DNA from: Ilyomonas limi
GTDB lineage: Bacteria > Bacteroidota > Bacteroidia > Chitinophagales > Chitinophagaceae
DNA: 64,000 bases
Direction of reading: 5' to 3'
Assembly: GCF_005233845.1 (NCBI RefSeq)
Contig: NZ_SZQL01000001.1
Location: forward strand, 1-64,000
Below are positions 50,431 through 59,327 of this stretch, piece after piece. Position 1 is the stretch's first letter, and every line of letters begins with the position of its first letter. A program made the translations under genes and the position numbers. A model generated the notes under the pieces. That model saw nothing but the letters and a program-made list of their open reading frames with translations. It did no database searches and was not told the origin of the DNA.

Positions 50431-52101
50431 ATGAGCACGACCGAAGAAAAATCATTGAATTTTATTGAAGAAATTGTAGAAGAGGATTTGCGAAGCGGAA
50501 AATATAAAACTATTCTCACACGCTTTCCGCCCGAGCCAAATGGCTACCTGCATATTGGTCATGCAAAAAGTATTTGTTTAAACTTTGGACTGGCTAATAA
50601 ATATGGTGGTGCCACCAACCTGCGCTTTGATGATACCAACCCCACTACCGAAGAAACAGAATATGTAGAAAGCATAAAGGCAGATGTGAAATGGCTGGGT
50701 TTTAACTGGGCAAAAGAATTGTATGCTTCGGATTATTTTGAACAATTATACAACTTTGCCGTTGACCTGATAAAAAAAGGGCTGGCATATGTAGATGACA
50801 GCACGAGCGATGAAATAGCTGCCAGTAAAGGCACGCCTACACAACCCGGCACGCCAAGCATATACCGCGACCGGAGTGTGGAAGAAAACCTGCAACTCTT
50901 TGCCGAGATGCGTGCAGGTAAATATAAAGATGGTGAAAAAGTATTGCGTGCTAAAGTGGATATGGCGTCGCCCAACATGCACCTGCGCGACCCAATTATG
51001 TACCGCATCAAACACGCACATCACCACCGCACCGGCGATAAATGGTGCATTTACCCGCTGTACGATTTTGCGCATGGGCAAAGCGATAGCATTGAGCATA
51101 TTACGCATTCTATTTGTACGCTGGAGTTTATTCCGCACCGCCCTTTGTACGATTGGTTTATAGAAAAATTAGATATTTTTCCATCGCATCAATATGAGTT
51201 TGCAAGACTTAATGTGACTTATACAATTGTGAGTAAACGCAAGCTGCTACAGTTGGTAAATGAGAAAATTGTAGATGGCTGGGACGACCCGCGGATGCCT
51301 ACTATCAGTGCCATGCGCCGGCGTGGTTTTACACCCGAAAGTCTTCGTGATTTTTGTGAAAAAATAGGTGTTGCTAAAAGGGAAAATTTAATTGATTATA
51401 GTCTGTTGGAGTTTTGCGTGCGTGAGCATTTGAATAAAATAGCCCTCCGTCGTATGGTGGTGTTTGATCCACTGAAAGTGGTAATTACCAACTACGAAGT
51501 GGGCAAAGTAGAAATGCTGAAGGGTGAAAATAACCCGGAAGATGAAGACACTACTTACCGCGATATACCCTTTAGCCGTGAAATATATATAGAACGGGAA
51601 GACTTTATGGAAAACCCGCCAAAGAAGTATTTCCGCCTGGCGCCAGGGCAAATGGTGCGCCTTAAGAATGCATACATTATTAAGTGTGAGGAAGTGATGA
51701 AGGATGAGCAGGGCAATATTACCGAAGTGCACTGTACCTATTTGCCCGAGAGCAAAAGCGGGGGCGACCATAGCAATATAAAAGTGAAAGGCACGCTGCA
51801 CTGGGTAAGTATTCCACACGCCATTAATGCTGAGGTGCGCGAATATGACCGGTTGTTTACAGTAGAAAATGTGGATGAAGCGCCGGGTGATTTTAAAGAT
51901 TACATCAATAAAGATTCGCTGCATGTTGTTGCCAATGCCTATGCAGAGCCCGCGTTGCAACATGCAAAGTTTGATGAGCGTTACCAGTTTTTACGCAAAG
52001 GATATTTTACGCTGGATATGGATACAAGTGAAGAGAAATTGGTGTTTAATAGAACAGTTACATTGAGAGATACCTGGGCAAAGGAGAAGGGAAAAGCATA
52101 A
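50431..52101 (+). CDS. glnS: Glutamine--tRNA ligase
   Basis: A 556-residue class I synthetase charging tRNA-Gln. 'FPPEPNGYLHIGHAKSICLNFG' (HIGH motif near residue 40) and 'LRFDDTNPTTEE' near 67 are GlnRS-specific, and the KMSKS loop is VSKRKLLQLV near 270. The two beta-barrel anticodon domains fill the C-terminal half ('CTYLPESKSGGDHSNIKVKG' near 432). With gltX also in the window, the cell need not rely on transamidation for Gln-tRNA. A terminator closes the gene. Confidence 0.97.
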   Translation: MSTTEEKSLNFIEEIVEEDLRSGKYKTILTRFPPEPNGYLHIGHAKSICLNFGLANKYGGATNLRFDDTNPTTEETEYVESIKADVKWLGFNWAKELYASDYFEQLYNFAVDLIKKGLAYVDDSTSDEIAASKGTPTQPGTPSIYRDRSVEENLQLFAEMRAGKYKDGEKVLRAKVDMASPNMHLRDPIMYRIKHAHHHRTGDKWCIYPLYDFAHGQSDSIEHITHSICTLEFIPHRPLYDWFIEKLDIFPSHQYEFARLNVTYTIVSKRKLLQLVNEKIVDGWDDPRMPTISAMRRRGFTPESLRDFCEKIGVAKRENLIDYSLLEFCVREHLNKIALRRMVVFDPLKVVITNYEVGKVEMLKGENNPEDEDTTYRDIPFSREIYIEREDFMENPPKKYFRLAPGQMVRLKNAYIIKCEEVMKDEQGNITEVHCTYLPESKSGGDHSNIKVKGTLHWVSIPHAINAEVREYDRLFTVENVDEAPGDFKDYINKDSLHVVANAYAEPALQHAKFDERYQFLRKGYFTLDMDTSEEKLVFNRTVTLRDTWAKEKGKA

Positions 52102-52122
52102 GATTGATTTTACACATTTTTG

Positions 52123-52160
52123 AAAGCACCTGCTGATTGATTTCGGTGGGTGCTTTTTTT
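52123..52160 (+). terminator. Terminator of glnS
   Basis: AAAGCACC (52123-52130) pairs with GGTGCTTT (52149-52156), then T to 52160. The loop is 18 bases. Confidence 0.65.
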
Positions 52161-52258
52161 GTTTCAATAAAATAGGTAGGATACATATTCAAATAAATGA
52201 AGGACTTTAAAAAAGGTAGTTATGTATATTTGGAACTTACTGCCATTTAAGAGATATC

Positions 52259-53170
52259 ATGATACCTGACTACCAGACATTAATGCTTCCGCTTTTAAAA
52301 CTTGTATCTGATAAGAAAGAGCATAAATATAGAGACTTAATTGAGAAATTAGCTATTGAATTTAATGTAACGGATGTGGAAAGAAAAGAGCTTTTAGCAA
52401 GTGGTAGTCAAGCTATTTTTGATAACAGGGTAGGTTGGGCAAAAACTTACTTGAAGAAAGCAGGCTTGCTTGACTCTCCTAAGCGTGCAACATTTGTTAT
52501 TACTAATATAGGGTTACAGACCTTAGCTAAACAACCTCCATTTATTGATGCAAAATATTTAAAACAATTTCCATCCTTTCTGGAGTTTCAAAATGCAAGT
52601 CGTAATGATAGTGAAGCAGATGTGTATGTGCAAGAGCAAAATGAAGAAACACCGGAAGAGAGCCTTGACAAAGCATACCAAAGGATTAGAAAATCATTAG
52701 TATCTGAACTACTGAATAAAGTTGTTGAGTTATCACCAACTTTCTTTGAGCGATTAGTTGTGGAGCTTTTAGTAAAAATGGGATATGGCGGCTCTATAAA
52801 AGATGCAGGTAAAGCAATTGGCAAAAGCGGTGATGAAGGAATTGACGGAACTATTAAGGAAGACCGGTTAGGGCTTGATATCATCTATATTCAAGCCAAG
52901 CGCTGGAAGCCCGAAAACGTAGTTGGCCGACCAGAACTTCACAAGTTTGTTGGTGCTTTAGCCGGACAAGGTGCTAAGAAGGGAATTTTCATTACCACTT
53001 CAAAGTTCACTAAAGAGGCATTAGGCTACACTCCTAAAAACGAAACAAAAATTGTTTTGATTGATGGTGAACAATTAGCACAACTAATGATTGATTATAA
53101 TTTGGGTTGTACTACTCAGCAGACTTATGAGGTTAAGAAAATAGATAGTGATTACTTTGGGGAAGAATAA
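52259..53170 (+). CDS. mrr: Mrr-type restriction endonuclease
   Basis: A 303-residue two-domain protein. The N-terminal winged-helix 'Mrr_N' part covers residues 1-110 ('PDYQTLMLPLLKLVSD', 'RVGWAKTYLKKAGLL'). The C-terminal nuclease has 'FFERLVVELLVKMGYGG' near 162, then the PD-(D/E)xK-like set 'GDEGIDGTI' (Asp) and 'IYIQAKRW' (Q-x-K), and 'GIFITTSKFTKEAL'. Mrr cuts methylated foreign DNA as a type IV system. It stands alone, with a toxin-antitoxin pair behind it, as in a small defence island. A methyltransferase is not seen. Confidence 0.92.
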   Translation: MIPDYQTLMLPLLKLVSDKKEHKYRDLIEKLAIEFNVTDVERKELLASGSQAIFDNRVGWAKTYLKKAGLLDSPKRATFVITNIGLQTLAKQPPFIDAKYLKQFPSFLEFQNASRNDSEADVYVQEQNEETPEESLDKAYQRIRKSLVSELLNKVVELSPTFFERLVVELLVKMGYGGSIKDAGKAIGKSGDEGIDGTIKEDRLGLDIIYIQAKRWKPENVVGRPELHKFVGALAGQGAKKGIFITTSKFTKEALGYTPKNETKIVLIDGEQLAQLMIDYNLGCTTQQTYEVKKIDSDYFGEE

Positions 53171-53192
53171 GGTGAGCAATTTACTGGTAATG

Positions 53193-53441
53193 TCAATGCA
53201 AAGAATGAATGATAATATTGTTAGCTTCTACTTTGTAAATTATTCTATGCTCAAGATTAATACGTTTGCTCCTGTAGCCGCTATAATTTGCTTTTAAAGG
53301 CTCTGGTTGTCCGGTTCCTGTAAAAGGTGTTTGACAGCAATTTTCTAATAAGGAGTAAATTTTCTTTACTGTTTTCAGATCATTCTTTATCCACCAACCT
53401 ATATCTTCCCACACTTTAGGCATGAATAAAAGATTATGCAT
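53193..53441 (-). CDS. yoeB: YoeB/Txe-family toxin (mRNA interferase)
   Basis: An 82-residue RelE-fold ribonuclease that cuts mRNA on the ribosome. 'VWEDIGWWIKNDLKTVKKI' near the start, 'PFTGTGQPEPLKANYSGYRSKRI' (PEPLK with catalytic Glu, SGYRSKRI with Arg) and 'EHRIIYKV' with a final 'HSLH' reproduce YoeB's order, including the penultimate His region. It starts inside the end of the antitoxin gene (8-base overlap), the usual arrangement for coupled translation. Confidence 0.9.
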   Translation of the reverse strand: MHNLLFMPKVWEDIGWWIKNDLKTVKKIYSLLENCCQTPFTGTGQPEPLKANYSGYRSKRINLEHRIIYKVEANNIIIHSLH

Positions 53442-53643
53442 CTATCAATGCTTTTAAATCTTCCAGATTACATGGCGTTGGTTGTACTTTACCACTTTCA
53501 TAATCCTCAATACTTTTCAGTATTGCAGGATTGGTAATTTCAGTATCCCCTGTTTGTTTGGCATCTTTTATAAAGGAGATATCTTTTAGCAGTTCTAACA
53601 ATAAATCAGCTTTATTATCAGCCACTTCCAATAAAATTTTCAT
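53434..53643 (-). CDS. Antitoxin partner of YoeB
   Basis: A 69-residue acidic protein preceding the toxin and overlapping it by 8 bases. It starts MKILLEVADNKADLLLELLK and has 'TEITNPAILKSIEDYESGKV', reading like the toxin-binding tail of Bacteroidetes antitoxins. It lacks an obvious Phd/YefM N-terminus, so DNA binding is uncertain. ATG 53643 is preferred; the upstream extension reads through T/C-rich DNA without good codon choice. Confidence 0.75.
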   Translation of the reverse strand: MKILLEVADNKADLLLELLKDISFIKDAKQTGDTEITNPAILKSIEDYESGKVQPTPCNLEDLKALIDA

Positions 53644-53685
53644 ACTGTATTGCTTTACTACAAAGTAAAACCTTCTACATAAACC

Positions 53686-53712
53686 AAAAAAGCCGAACAA
53701 AACTGCCCGGCT
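53686..53712 (-). terminator. Terminator of the isc operon
   Basis: On the minus strand AGCCG (53712-53708) and CGGCT (53695-53691) form a short stem followed by six T, about 40 bases after the iscA stop. Confidence 0.6.
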
Positions 53713-53754
53713 CTTTTATAAAAATTATCCTTCGCGCCTTAGCGGTTAACAATC

Positions 53755-54105
53755 TTACACCGCAAAGCTTTCCCCGCAGGCGCAGCTACGACTGGCATTC
53801 GGGTTATTAAAATAAAATCCTTTACCATTCAAGCCATCTGAAAATTCAAGTTCGGTATTCACCAGGTACAAAAAGCTTTTCAGGTCGGTGACCACTTTTA
53901 TTCCGTTGTTTTCAAACACCTGGTCTCTGGGCTTTATTTCATTGTCAAAATCCATCTTATAGCTCAGTCCGCTGCAGCCGCCGCCCACCACAGATACTCT
54001 TAAAAAATAAGAAGGATCGTTGGCAATACCGGCATCTTCCATCAGCTTGCGAACTTTGGCTTTTGCCTTTTCGCTTACGTATATCGCGTTATCTGTTGCA
54101 ACCAT
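53755..54105 (-). CDS. iscA: Iron-sulfur cluster assembly protein, IscA/HesB family
   Basis: An A-type carrier of about 116 residues. 'VSEKAKAKVRKLMEDAGI' opens the fold; the first ligand Cys is in VVGGGCSGLSYKMDF near residue 45 and the pair in NASRSCACGESF at the end (CxC). It passes Fe-S clusters from IscU to target proteins. ATG 54105 begins the conserved part; an in-frame ATG 15 bases upstream belongs to a palindromic repeat (54114-54143). It is the last gene of iscS-iscU-iscA. Confidence 0.93.
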   Translation of the reverse strand: MVATDNAIYVSEKAKAKVRKLMEDAGIANDPSYFLRVSVVGGGCSGLSYKMDFDNEIKPRDQVFENNGIKVVTDLKSFLYLVNTELEFSDGLNGKGFYFNNPNASRSCACGESFAV

Positions 54106-54113
54106 AACTAAAT

Positions 54114-54143
54114 CCTCCATCCCCCTTGAAGGGGAGTTTTATC
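54114..54143. repeat. CCCC/GGGG palindromic element before iscA
   Basis: The minus strand reads AAACTCCCCTTCAAGGGGGA then TGGAGG, the same family as in argH and argC. Its ATG could add five residues to IscA. Confidence 0.6.
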
Positions 54144-54222
54144 TTAAATCCCTAAAGAGACTTAAGCATTCATAAAATAATTTTTTATTGTATCACATAC
54201 ATTCATTAGTCAAGCTCCCTTT

Positions 54223-54249
54223 ATTCCCCTTTAAGGGCAAGGGGCTAAT
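54223..54249. repeat. CCCC/GGGG palindromic element at the iscU stop
   Basis: The minus strand reads TTAGCCCCTTGCCCTTAAAG then GGG; it contains the iscU stop codon and resembles the element at the argC stop. Confidence 0.55.
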
Positions 54250-54661
54250 GAATTCTTTCTTCAAACACCAACTCTTCCAATCCCTGCTTTTTGCGGTAGT
54301 CGTTGATAGCTGCTTTAATAGCATCTTCAGCAAGTACCGAGCAGTGGATTTTTACCGGTGGCAGGCTCAGTTCTTCCACAATAGTCATATTATCTATTGT
54401 TAATGCTTCCTCTACTGATTTGCCTTTCAGCCATTCGGTAGCCAGTGAAGAAGAAGCAATAGCAGAACCGCAGCCAAAGGTTTTAAACTTTGCATCAGAG
54501 ATTACGCCGGTAGCTTCATCTACTTCTATCTGCAGGCGCATTACGTCGCCGCACTCAGGTGCGCCCACCAGGCCAGTACCTACATTTTTTTTACTTTTAT
54601 CCAGCGTGCCTACATTTTTAGGGTTGCTGTAGTGGTCAATAACTTTATCGGAATATGACAT
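54245..54661 (-). CDS. iscU: Iron-sulfur cluster scaffold protein IscU
   Basis: A 138-residue scaffold with the three ligand cysteines in place: APECGDVMRLQ near residue 37, TFGCGSAIASSS near 63 and VKIHCSVLAEDAI near 106. The start 'SYSDKVIDHYSNPKNVGTLD' is standard. The LPPVK motif, bound by the HscA chaperone, is present as SLPPVKIHC. hscA and hscB are not nearby. It lies between iscS and iscA; its stop codon overlaps a repeat. Confidence 0.95.
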   Translation of the reverse strand: MSYSDKVIDHYSNPKNVGTLDKSKKNVGTGLVGAPECGDVMRLQIEVDEATGVISDAKFKTFGCGSAIASSSLATEWLKGKSVEEALTIDNMTIVEELSLPPVKIHCSVLAEDAIKAAINDYRKKQGLEELVFEERIH

Positions 54662-54730
54662 ATCTATTTAAGATTTTAGATGTGCGATGTACAATTTTAT
54701 TTTTATTAAATAATACCCAAATATTCAATA

Positions 54731-55948
54731 TTAGTGCGCTGCCCATTCAATCGAATTAAGATCTATACCTTCTTTGTACATTTCCCAAAGCGGGCTCATT
54801 TCACGTAGCTTTAGTACGGTATTTTTTACCTGCTCAATGGTATAGTCAATTTGTTCTTCGGTAGTAAAACGCCCCAAACCAAAGCGGAGCGAACTATGTG
54901 CCAGGTCGTCACCTAAACCTAATGCTTTCAATACGTAACTGGGCTCTAACGAAGCGGAAGTACAAGCCGAACCGGATGATAAAGCAATGTTTTTATTAAA
55001 GCCCATCATCAAACCTTCGCCCTCTACATATTTAAAAGAAATATTGGTTACATGTGGCAGGCGATGCTCGCGGTTGCCATTTACATAAGACTCCTCTATT
55101 TGCAGCAATGCATTTTCCAGCTTATCGCGCAGCTTGCTGATGCGCTTGCTTTCTTCTTCCATTTCCAAACGGCACAGTTCGCAGGCTTGGCCAAAACCTA
55201 CAATACCCGGAACATTGAGCGTACCACTACGCATACCACGCTCGTGACCCCCACCGTCCATTTGTGCAGTAACTTTTACACGGGGGTTTTTACGGCGGAC
55301 GTACAATGCACCAACACCTTTAGGTCCGTACATTTTATGTGCAGAAAAAGTAAGTAAATCAATGCCATCTTTATTTACATCCACTGGAATTTTACCGGCA
55401 GCCTGGGTAGCATCGGTAAAGAACAATACACCGTGCTTGCGGGCAATAGTACTGATTTCTCTTACCGGCTGAATAACACCCACTTCATTATTAGCATACA
55501 TCACCGAAATCAAAATAGTGGTTGGTTTAATAGCAGCTTCCAGTTGTTTCAAATCAATCAATCCATCTGCTGCAACAGGCAGGTAAGTAACCTCACCACC
55601 CAATTTTTCAATGTGTTTGCAGGTATCCAGCACCGCTTTGTGCTCGGTAACTACGGTAATAATGTGATTGCCTTTGCTGGCATACATCTCATACACCCCT
55701 TTAATAGCCAGGTTATCACCTTCGGTAGCGCCGGAAGTAAAAATAATTTCTTTGGGGTCCGAGCCAATCAGTTTTGCTACCTGTTCGCGAGCGTAATCCA
55801 CTGCTTCTTCCGCCTCCCAGCCAAATGGATGGTTACGACTGGCCGCATTGCCAAAATGCTCGGTAAAGTATGGAATCATTGCTTCCAACACCCGCGGGTC
55901 CATAGGCGTAGTGGCATTGTTATCTAAATAAATCGGGAGTTTCAGCAT
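54731..55948 (-). CDS. iscS: Cysteine desulfurase IscS
   Basis: A 405-residue PLP enzyme that takes sulfur from cysteine for Fe-S clusters and tRNA thiolation. '[20 protein letters not shown]' is the N-terminus; '[14 protein letters not shown]' near 70 and '[13 protein letters not shown]' near 173 bind cofactor; the PLP Lys is in [14 protein letters not shown] near 201; the sulfur-accepting Cys is in [14 protein letters not shown] near 322. ATG 55948 is the start: an upstream GTG at 55972 coincides with the promoter element. Confidence 0.95.
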   Translation of the reverse strand: MLKLPIYLDNNATTPMDPRVLEAMIPYFTEHFGNAASRNHPFGWEAEEAVDYAREQVAKLIGSDPKEIIFTSGATEGDNLAIKGVYEMYASKGNHIITVVTEHKAVLDTCKHIEKLGGEVTYLPVAADGLIDLKQLEAAIKPTTILISVMYANNEVGVIQPVREISTIARKHGVLFFTDATQAAGKIPVDVNKDGIDLLTFSAHKMYGPKGVGALYVRRKNPRVKVTAQMDGGGHERGMRSGTLNVPGIVGFGQACELCRLEMEEESKRISKLRDKLENALLQIEESYVNGNREHRLPHVTNISFKYVEGEGLMMGFNKNIALSSGSACTSASLEPSYVLKALGLGDDLAHSSLRFGLGRFTTEEQIDYTIEQVKNTVLKLREMSPLWEMYKEGIDLNSIEWAAH

Positions 55949-55971
55949 AATAAAATCTTCTTGATTATTCA

Positions 55972-55979
55972 CAAAATTA
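55972..55979 (-). promoter_or_regulatory. Promoter -7 element of iscS (TAATTTTG)
   Basis: TAATTTTG on the minus strand matches TAnnTTTG, 23 bases before ATG 55948. It probably drives iscS-iscU-iscA. Confidence 0.6.
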
Positions 55980-56052
55980 GGCTAAAGCGATGTATTTTAC
56001 CAGCGCTCGCTTTTTACTTAACGTCCTTTTTACCAAAATATGAAATAGGTAT

Positions 56053-56460
56053 ATGTTGAAAGTTGAACACATTGGTATTGCTGTACAGGATTTAACCACT
56101 GCTATTCCATTATACGAAAAACTATTGAATACCGGTTGCTATAAGACCGAGGAAGTGACGTCGGAAAACGTAAATACTGCGTTTTACAAACAAGGCGACA
56201 CCAAGATTGAATTATTGGAAAGTGTAGCTGCTGAAAGTGCCATTGCAAAGTTCATTGCTAAACGTGGTGAAGGACTGCACCATATTGCTTTTGAAGTGGA
56301 AGATATTGTTGCAGAAATGGAGCGCCTGCAAGGCGCAGGATTTACACTGATCAATGAACTGCCCAAAAAAGGTGCAGATAATAAGCTGGTGTGTTTTCTT
56401 CATCCGAAAGATGCGTGTGGTGTGTTGATAGAGTTGTGCCAGGAAATAAAGGAAGAATAA
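56053..56460 (+). CDS. mce: Methylmalonyl-CoA epimerase
   Basis: A 135-residue double-VOC protein that interconverts the two epimers of methylmalonyl-CoA in the propionate pathway. Metal ligands: His6 in KVEHIGIAVQDL, the Glu-containing 'TKIELLES' near 58, His in GLHHIAFEVEDI near 80, and Glu in 'CGVLIELCQ' near 129. 'HPKDACGVLIEL' is diagnostic for the family. No mutase gene is adjacent. It converges with dnaN across a shared terminator. Confidence 0.92.
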   Translation: MLKVEHIGIAVQDLTTAIPLYEKLLNTGCYKTEEVTSENVNTAFYKQGDTKIELLESVAAESAIAKFIAKRGEGLHHIAFEVEDIVAEMERLQGAGFTLINELPKKGADNKLVCFLHPKDACGVLIELCQEIKEE

Positions 56461-56590
56461 CACCAGGTTCAAACAGATAATCCTATCTAAGCTACAAACC
56501 ACAAGCTGCAAACAAAATAAAACTTTGAACTAAACGTATTTCGTGTTGCTTAATTGAAATGAAATTGGTAACATTCATAATTACAATAAA

Positions 56591-56625
56591 AAACGCTGGC
56601 AGGATTCCAAACCCTGCCAGCGTTT
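56591..56625. terminator. Bidirectional terminator between mce and dnaN
   Basis: AAACGCTGGCAGG (56591-56603) and CCTGCCAGCGTTT (56613-56625) form a perfect 13-bp stem with A and T tracts outside. Confidence 0.8.
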
Positions 56626-56647
56626 AATTAAACATGACATATAATTC

Positions 56648-57763
56648 TTAACTATTCAGCATTAGCGGCATTACCAGCATCAGCAAATCTTCGCCCTCTT
56701 CCTGTTCGGTAGGTTTTAAAATGCCGGCTTTGGTAGGCGTAGATAATTCTACCCGTACTTCATCATCATCGGCGGCACTGAGCATTTCTATTAAAAACTT
56801 AGCATTAAAAGCAATCTGCAAATCCTCGCCGTTATAATTGCAATTCATACGCTCGTGACCTTCAAAAGAAAAGTCCACGTCCTGTGCAGCCAGCTTCAGT
56901 TCGCTGCCGCTGATGTTGAGTGCCACCTGGTTGGTGCTTTTATTACTAAACACATTAATGCGGCGTAGCGCGCCCTGAAAATCATTTTTATTCACCACCA
57001 GTTTATATGGATTATCCTGCGGTATTACCACTTTATAATCAGGGAAGCGGGCATCTATCAGGCGGCAGGTCAACTGTGTAGTACCATGCATTACAAACAG
57101 GTGATTGCTGTTGTAGCTAATGGTAATTTCATCATCATTATCGGGCAAGGCATTGCGCAATAAATTCAATGGTTTTTTAGGTACAATGAAGCTATCCTGG
57201 TTGGGACAGTGCACATCGGTGCGGCGGTAGCGAACCAGGCGGTGCGCATCGGTGGCAACAAACTGGATAGCATCTTTATTCAACTCAAAATAAACGCCGG
57301 TCATGGCAGGACGTAAATCATCGGAGCTTACGGCAAATAAGGTTTTATTAATAGCAGTAATCAACGCGCGACTCGTCATGGTAAAAGAGTTGGTATCATC
57401 GGCAACCGGCTCTTTGGGAAAGTTGTCGGGGTTCTCTCCCATCACTTTATACTTACCATTATCGCTCGTAATTTCTACTGCAAAGTTTTTATCAATGCTG
57501 AATGTAAGCGGCTGGTCGGGTATATTTTTTAATGAATCAATCAATATCTTGGCAGGAATACATACGCGGCTGTTTTCCTGACTTTCCACATCCATCTGTA
57601 CGCGCATTACCGTTTCGAGGTCAGTAGCAACAATGTTTAGCTTTTTATCAGTTATATCAAATAAAAAATCTTCCAGTATAGGTAGCACCGTATTGGCGTT
57701 GATAACGCCGCTAATCTGCTGCAGGTGTTTAAGTAAAGAAGAAGAGGAAACTATAAATTTCAT
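56648..57763 (-). CDS. dnaN: DNA polymerase III beta sliding clamp
   Basis: A 371-residue ring subunit that tethers the replicative polymerase. Three similar domains can be followed: residues 1-120 ('MKFIVSSSSLLKHLQQISGV'), 130-250 ('VYFELNKDAIQFVATDAHRLVRYRR', with ATDAHRL) and 255-371 ending in 'VMPLMLNS', the MPxRL-like C-terminal groove segment. Length matches the family. dnaA is not adjacent, unlike in many Firmicutes. The origin candidate lies 22 kb away. Confidence 0.96.
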   Translation of the reverse strand: MKFIVSSSSLLKHLQQISGVINANTVLPILEDFLFDITDKKLNIVATDLETVMRVQMDVESQENSRVCIPAKILIDSLKNIPDQPLTFSIDKNFAVEITSDNGKYKVMGENPDNFPKEPVADDTNSFTMTSRALITAINKTLFAVSSDDLRPAMTGVYFELNKDAIQFVATDAHRLVRYRRTDVHCPNQDSFIVPKKPLNLLRNALPDNDDEITISYNSNHLFVMHGTTQLTCRLIDARFPDYKVVIPQDNPYKLVVNKNDFQGALRRINVFSNKSTNQVALNISGSELKLAAQDVDFSFEGHERMNCNYNGEDLQIAFNAKFLIEMLSAADDDEVRVELSTPTKAGILKPTEQEEGEDLLMLVMPLMLNS

Positions 57764-57836
57764 CAGTTAATTGTTTATTGTTTTTATAAACTACAAGCCG
57801 TTAGCTGCAAGTTGCAAGTAAATGCCTAGATATTTG

Positions 57837-57844
57837 CAAATCTA
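57837..57844 (-). promoter_or_regulatory. Promoter -7 element of dnaN (TAGATTTG)
   Basis: TAGATTTG on the minus strand matches TAnnTTTG, 73 bases before the ATG at 57763. Confidence 0.5.
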
Positions 57845-57942
57845 TGCGGTAACAAACCTACTGTAAAATAGTTTTTTTCGGGGGTGAAAAATTAGTGAGC
57901 AAGAAATTTGCTCAATATAAAAAATAAAGAATTCTTTTTAGT

Positions 57943-58563
57943 ATGCTTACTTACCTGGTTTTAATTCGTCACGGGCAATCTGTCTGGAACCTGGAAAACC
58001 GTTTTACCGGCGATACCGATGTGGATCTTACCGCCCAGGGGCGCGCAGAAGCGCAGCTTACCGGCAAAAAACTAAAAAAGCGGGAAATTCCATTTGTGGC
58101 AGCATTTACCTCTATGCTCAGGCGGGCACAGGAAACGCTGGATATTATTTTGCACGAAATTAATCAGCCTAACATCAAAATATATAAAACGGCTGCACTC
58201 AATGAGCGTAGCTACGGCAAGTTGCAGGGATTGAATAAGGCCGAAATGGCAGAGAAATATGGTGCCAATCAGGTGCAACTGTGGCGCCGCAGTTTTGATG
58301 AAGTGCCGCCCGGTGGCGAAAGTCTGCGCCAAACGCAGGAGCGCGTATTGCCTTATTATTACGAACACATTGAACCATTACTCAGGCAGCAAAAAAATGT
58401 ACTGGTGGTAGCACATGGCAACAGTTTGCGTGCCTTAATGATGCACTTAGAAAATATTGGTGAACACGCCATTACGCAAGTAGATATTCCTACCGGCGTA
58501 CCGCGGCTGTATGAGTTTGACGATGTGTTTAAAATGATAGGTGCAAATTATATAGCCGATTGA
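57943..58563 (+). CDS. gpmA: Phosphoglycerate mutase, cofactor-dependent type
   Basis: A 206-residue histidine phosphatase-fold enzyme interconverting 3- and 2-phosphoglycerate. The phospho-His motif is LIRHGQSVWNLENRFTGDTD at residues 7-26 (RHG); 'TSMLRRAQETL' near 57, the catalytic Glu in ALNERSYGKLQGLNK near 87, and the second His in VVAHGNSLRALM near 166 follow. It is shorter than the roughly 230-250 residues of most dPGM proteins, mainly by loss of C-terminal residues. A related phosphatase is the alternative. Confidence 0.88.
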   Translation: MLTYLVLIRHGQSVWNLENRFTGDTDVDLTAQGRAEAQLTGKKLKKREIPFVAAFTSMLRRAQETLDIILHEINQPNIKIYKTAALNERSYGKLQGLNKAEMAEKYGANQVQLWRRSFDEVPPGGESLRQTQERVLPYYYEHIEPLLRQQKNVLVVAHGNSLRALMMHLENIGEHAITQVDIPTGVPRLYEFDDVFKMIGANYIAD

Positions 58564-58595
58564 GAATATAACAACTTTAAATGTGAGGCAATTTT

Positions 58596-58772
58596 CGTCA
58601 TTGCGAGCGATAGCAAAGCAATCTGTGCTATGCTGTAAATCGATATAGATGGCTTAGTTGGAAAACATTAACCTGTCAGGTTCTTGAACAGAACAGGCTA
58701 GCAAATCAATATAGCTGGTTTATTTTGATGTACTACCATCCACAGGCTGCTTATCTATCGCCCACAATGACG
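58596..58772. repeat. CGTCATTGCGAG inverted-repeat element, copy 1
   Basis: CGTCATTGCGAGCGATAGCA (start of the left arm, 58596-58627) is imperfectly complementary to the right arm at 58740-58772, which ends CACAATGACG. The inner edge of the right arm matches the left arm of copy 2 beyond the palindrome (GTGGATGGTAGTACA), so the two copies belong to one family and lie in opposite orientation. It fills the gap between gpmA and the next gene. Confidence 0.65.
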
Positions 58773-58778
58773 CGAAGG

Positions 58779-59219
58779 TTATTTATTAGCAGCCATTTCC
58801 TTCCCTGCTTTCTTCAATGCTTTGGTGCCCCATTGCGTTATTTGCGCCAGCAAGGCATACACCAATATCTCGTTGTCAGGTGCTTGGGCAATTACTTTGG
58901 TTATTTTCTTTATTGCGTTTGTATCGTTTGCTGGTATTGGAAAGGGAACAGGTATCTCCTGCAAATGCTCGGGATGAATACCATAAATTTCTTCTCCTTT
59001 TTGTAAGATGAACGGCGCGCCACTCAGCTTTTCTATTTCCTTCACCAATGGTTGCAAACTGTTTAGCAGCAATGCATTCATTACCTGCTTGTGATCGGGG
59101 CCTTCTTCCTGCAACTGTTCGGTGCACCATTGTGCCTGCTCCTTTTCAGCAACAAATTTGTTTAAAAACTTTTCTGTACTTCCTGCAAGTTCAACTACAG
59201 CAGCTTTTTTTCTTGGCAT
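58779..59219 (-). CDS. Hypothetical helical protein
   Basis: A 146-residue soluble protein with no family that I recognise. It starts MPRKKAAVVELAGSTEKFLN, is largely helical and charged, has a Pro-rich middle ('EIPVPFPIPANDTN' near residue 87) and ends in a basic Ala-rich helix (GTKALKKAGKEMAANK). No signal peptide or membrane segment is seen. Codon choice resembles the neighbours. Its stop lies 7 bases from the repeat element at 58596-58772. Confidence 0.55.
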   Translation of the reverse strand: MPRKKAAVVELAGSTEKFLNKFVAEKEQAQWCTEQLQEEGPDHKQVMNALLLNSLQPLVKEIEKLSGAPFILQKGEEIYGIHPEHLQEIPVPFPIPANDTNAIKKITKVIAQAPDNEILVYALLAQITQWGTKALKKAGKEMAANK

Positions 59220-59327
59220 AATTCATAGATTTTAGGCTGCAAATATTTAAAATAAAAATTTAATGGTGTAAAAAGCTATCGCAAGTAAACATTTTAGAGT
59301 AAATTTTTGACTGAATATAATGCTTTC

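Noticed and set aside
53434-53700. Longer antitoxin frame starting at 53700
   Set aside because: The extra 19 residues (FGFFGLCRRFYF type) are read from the isc operon terminator region and do not look coding.
55949-55972. Upstream GTG start for iscS adding eight residues
   Set aside because: The GTG overlaps the TAATTTTG promoter element, and the conserved N-terminus begins at ATG 55948.
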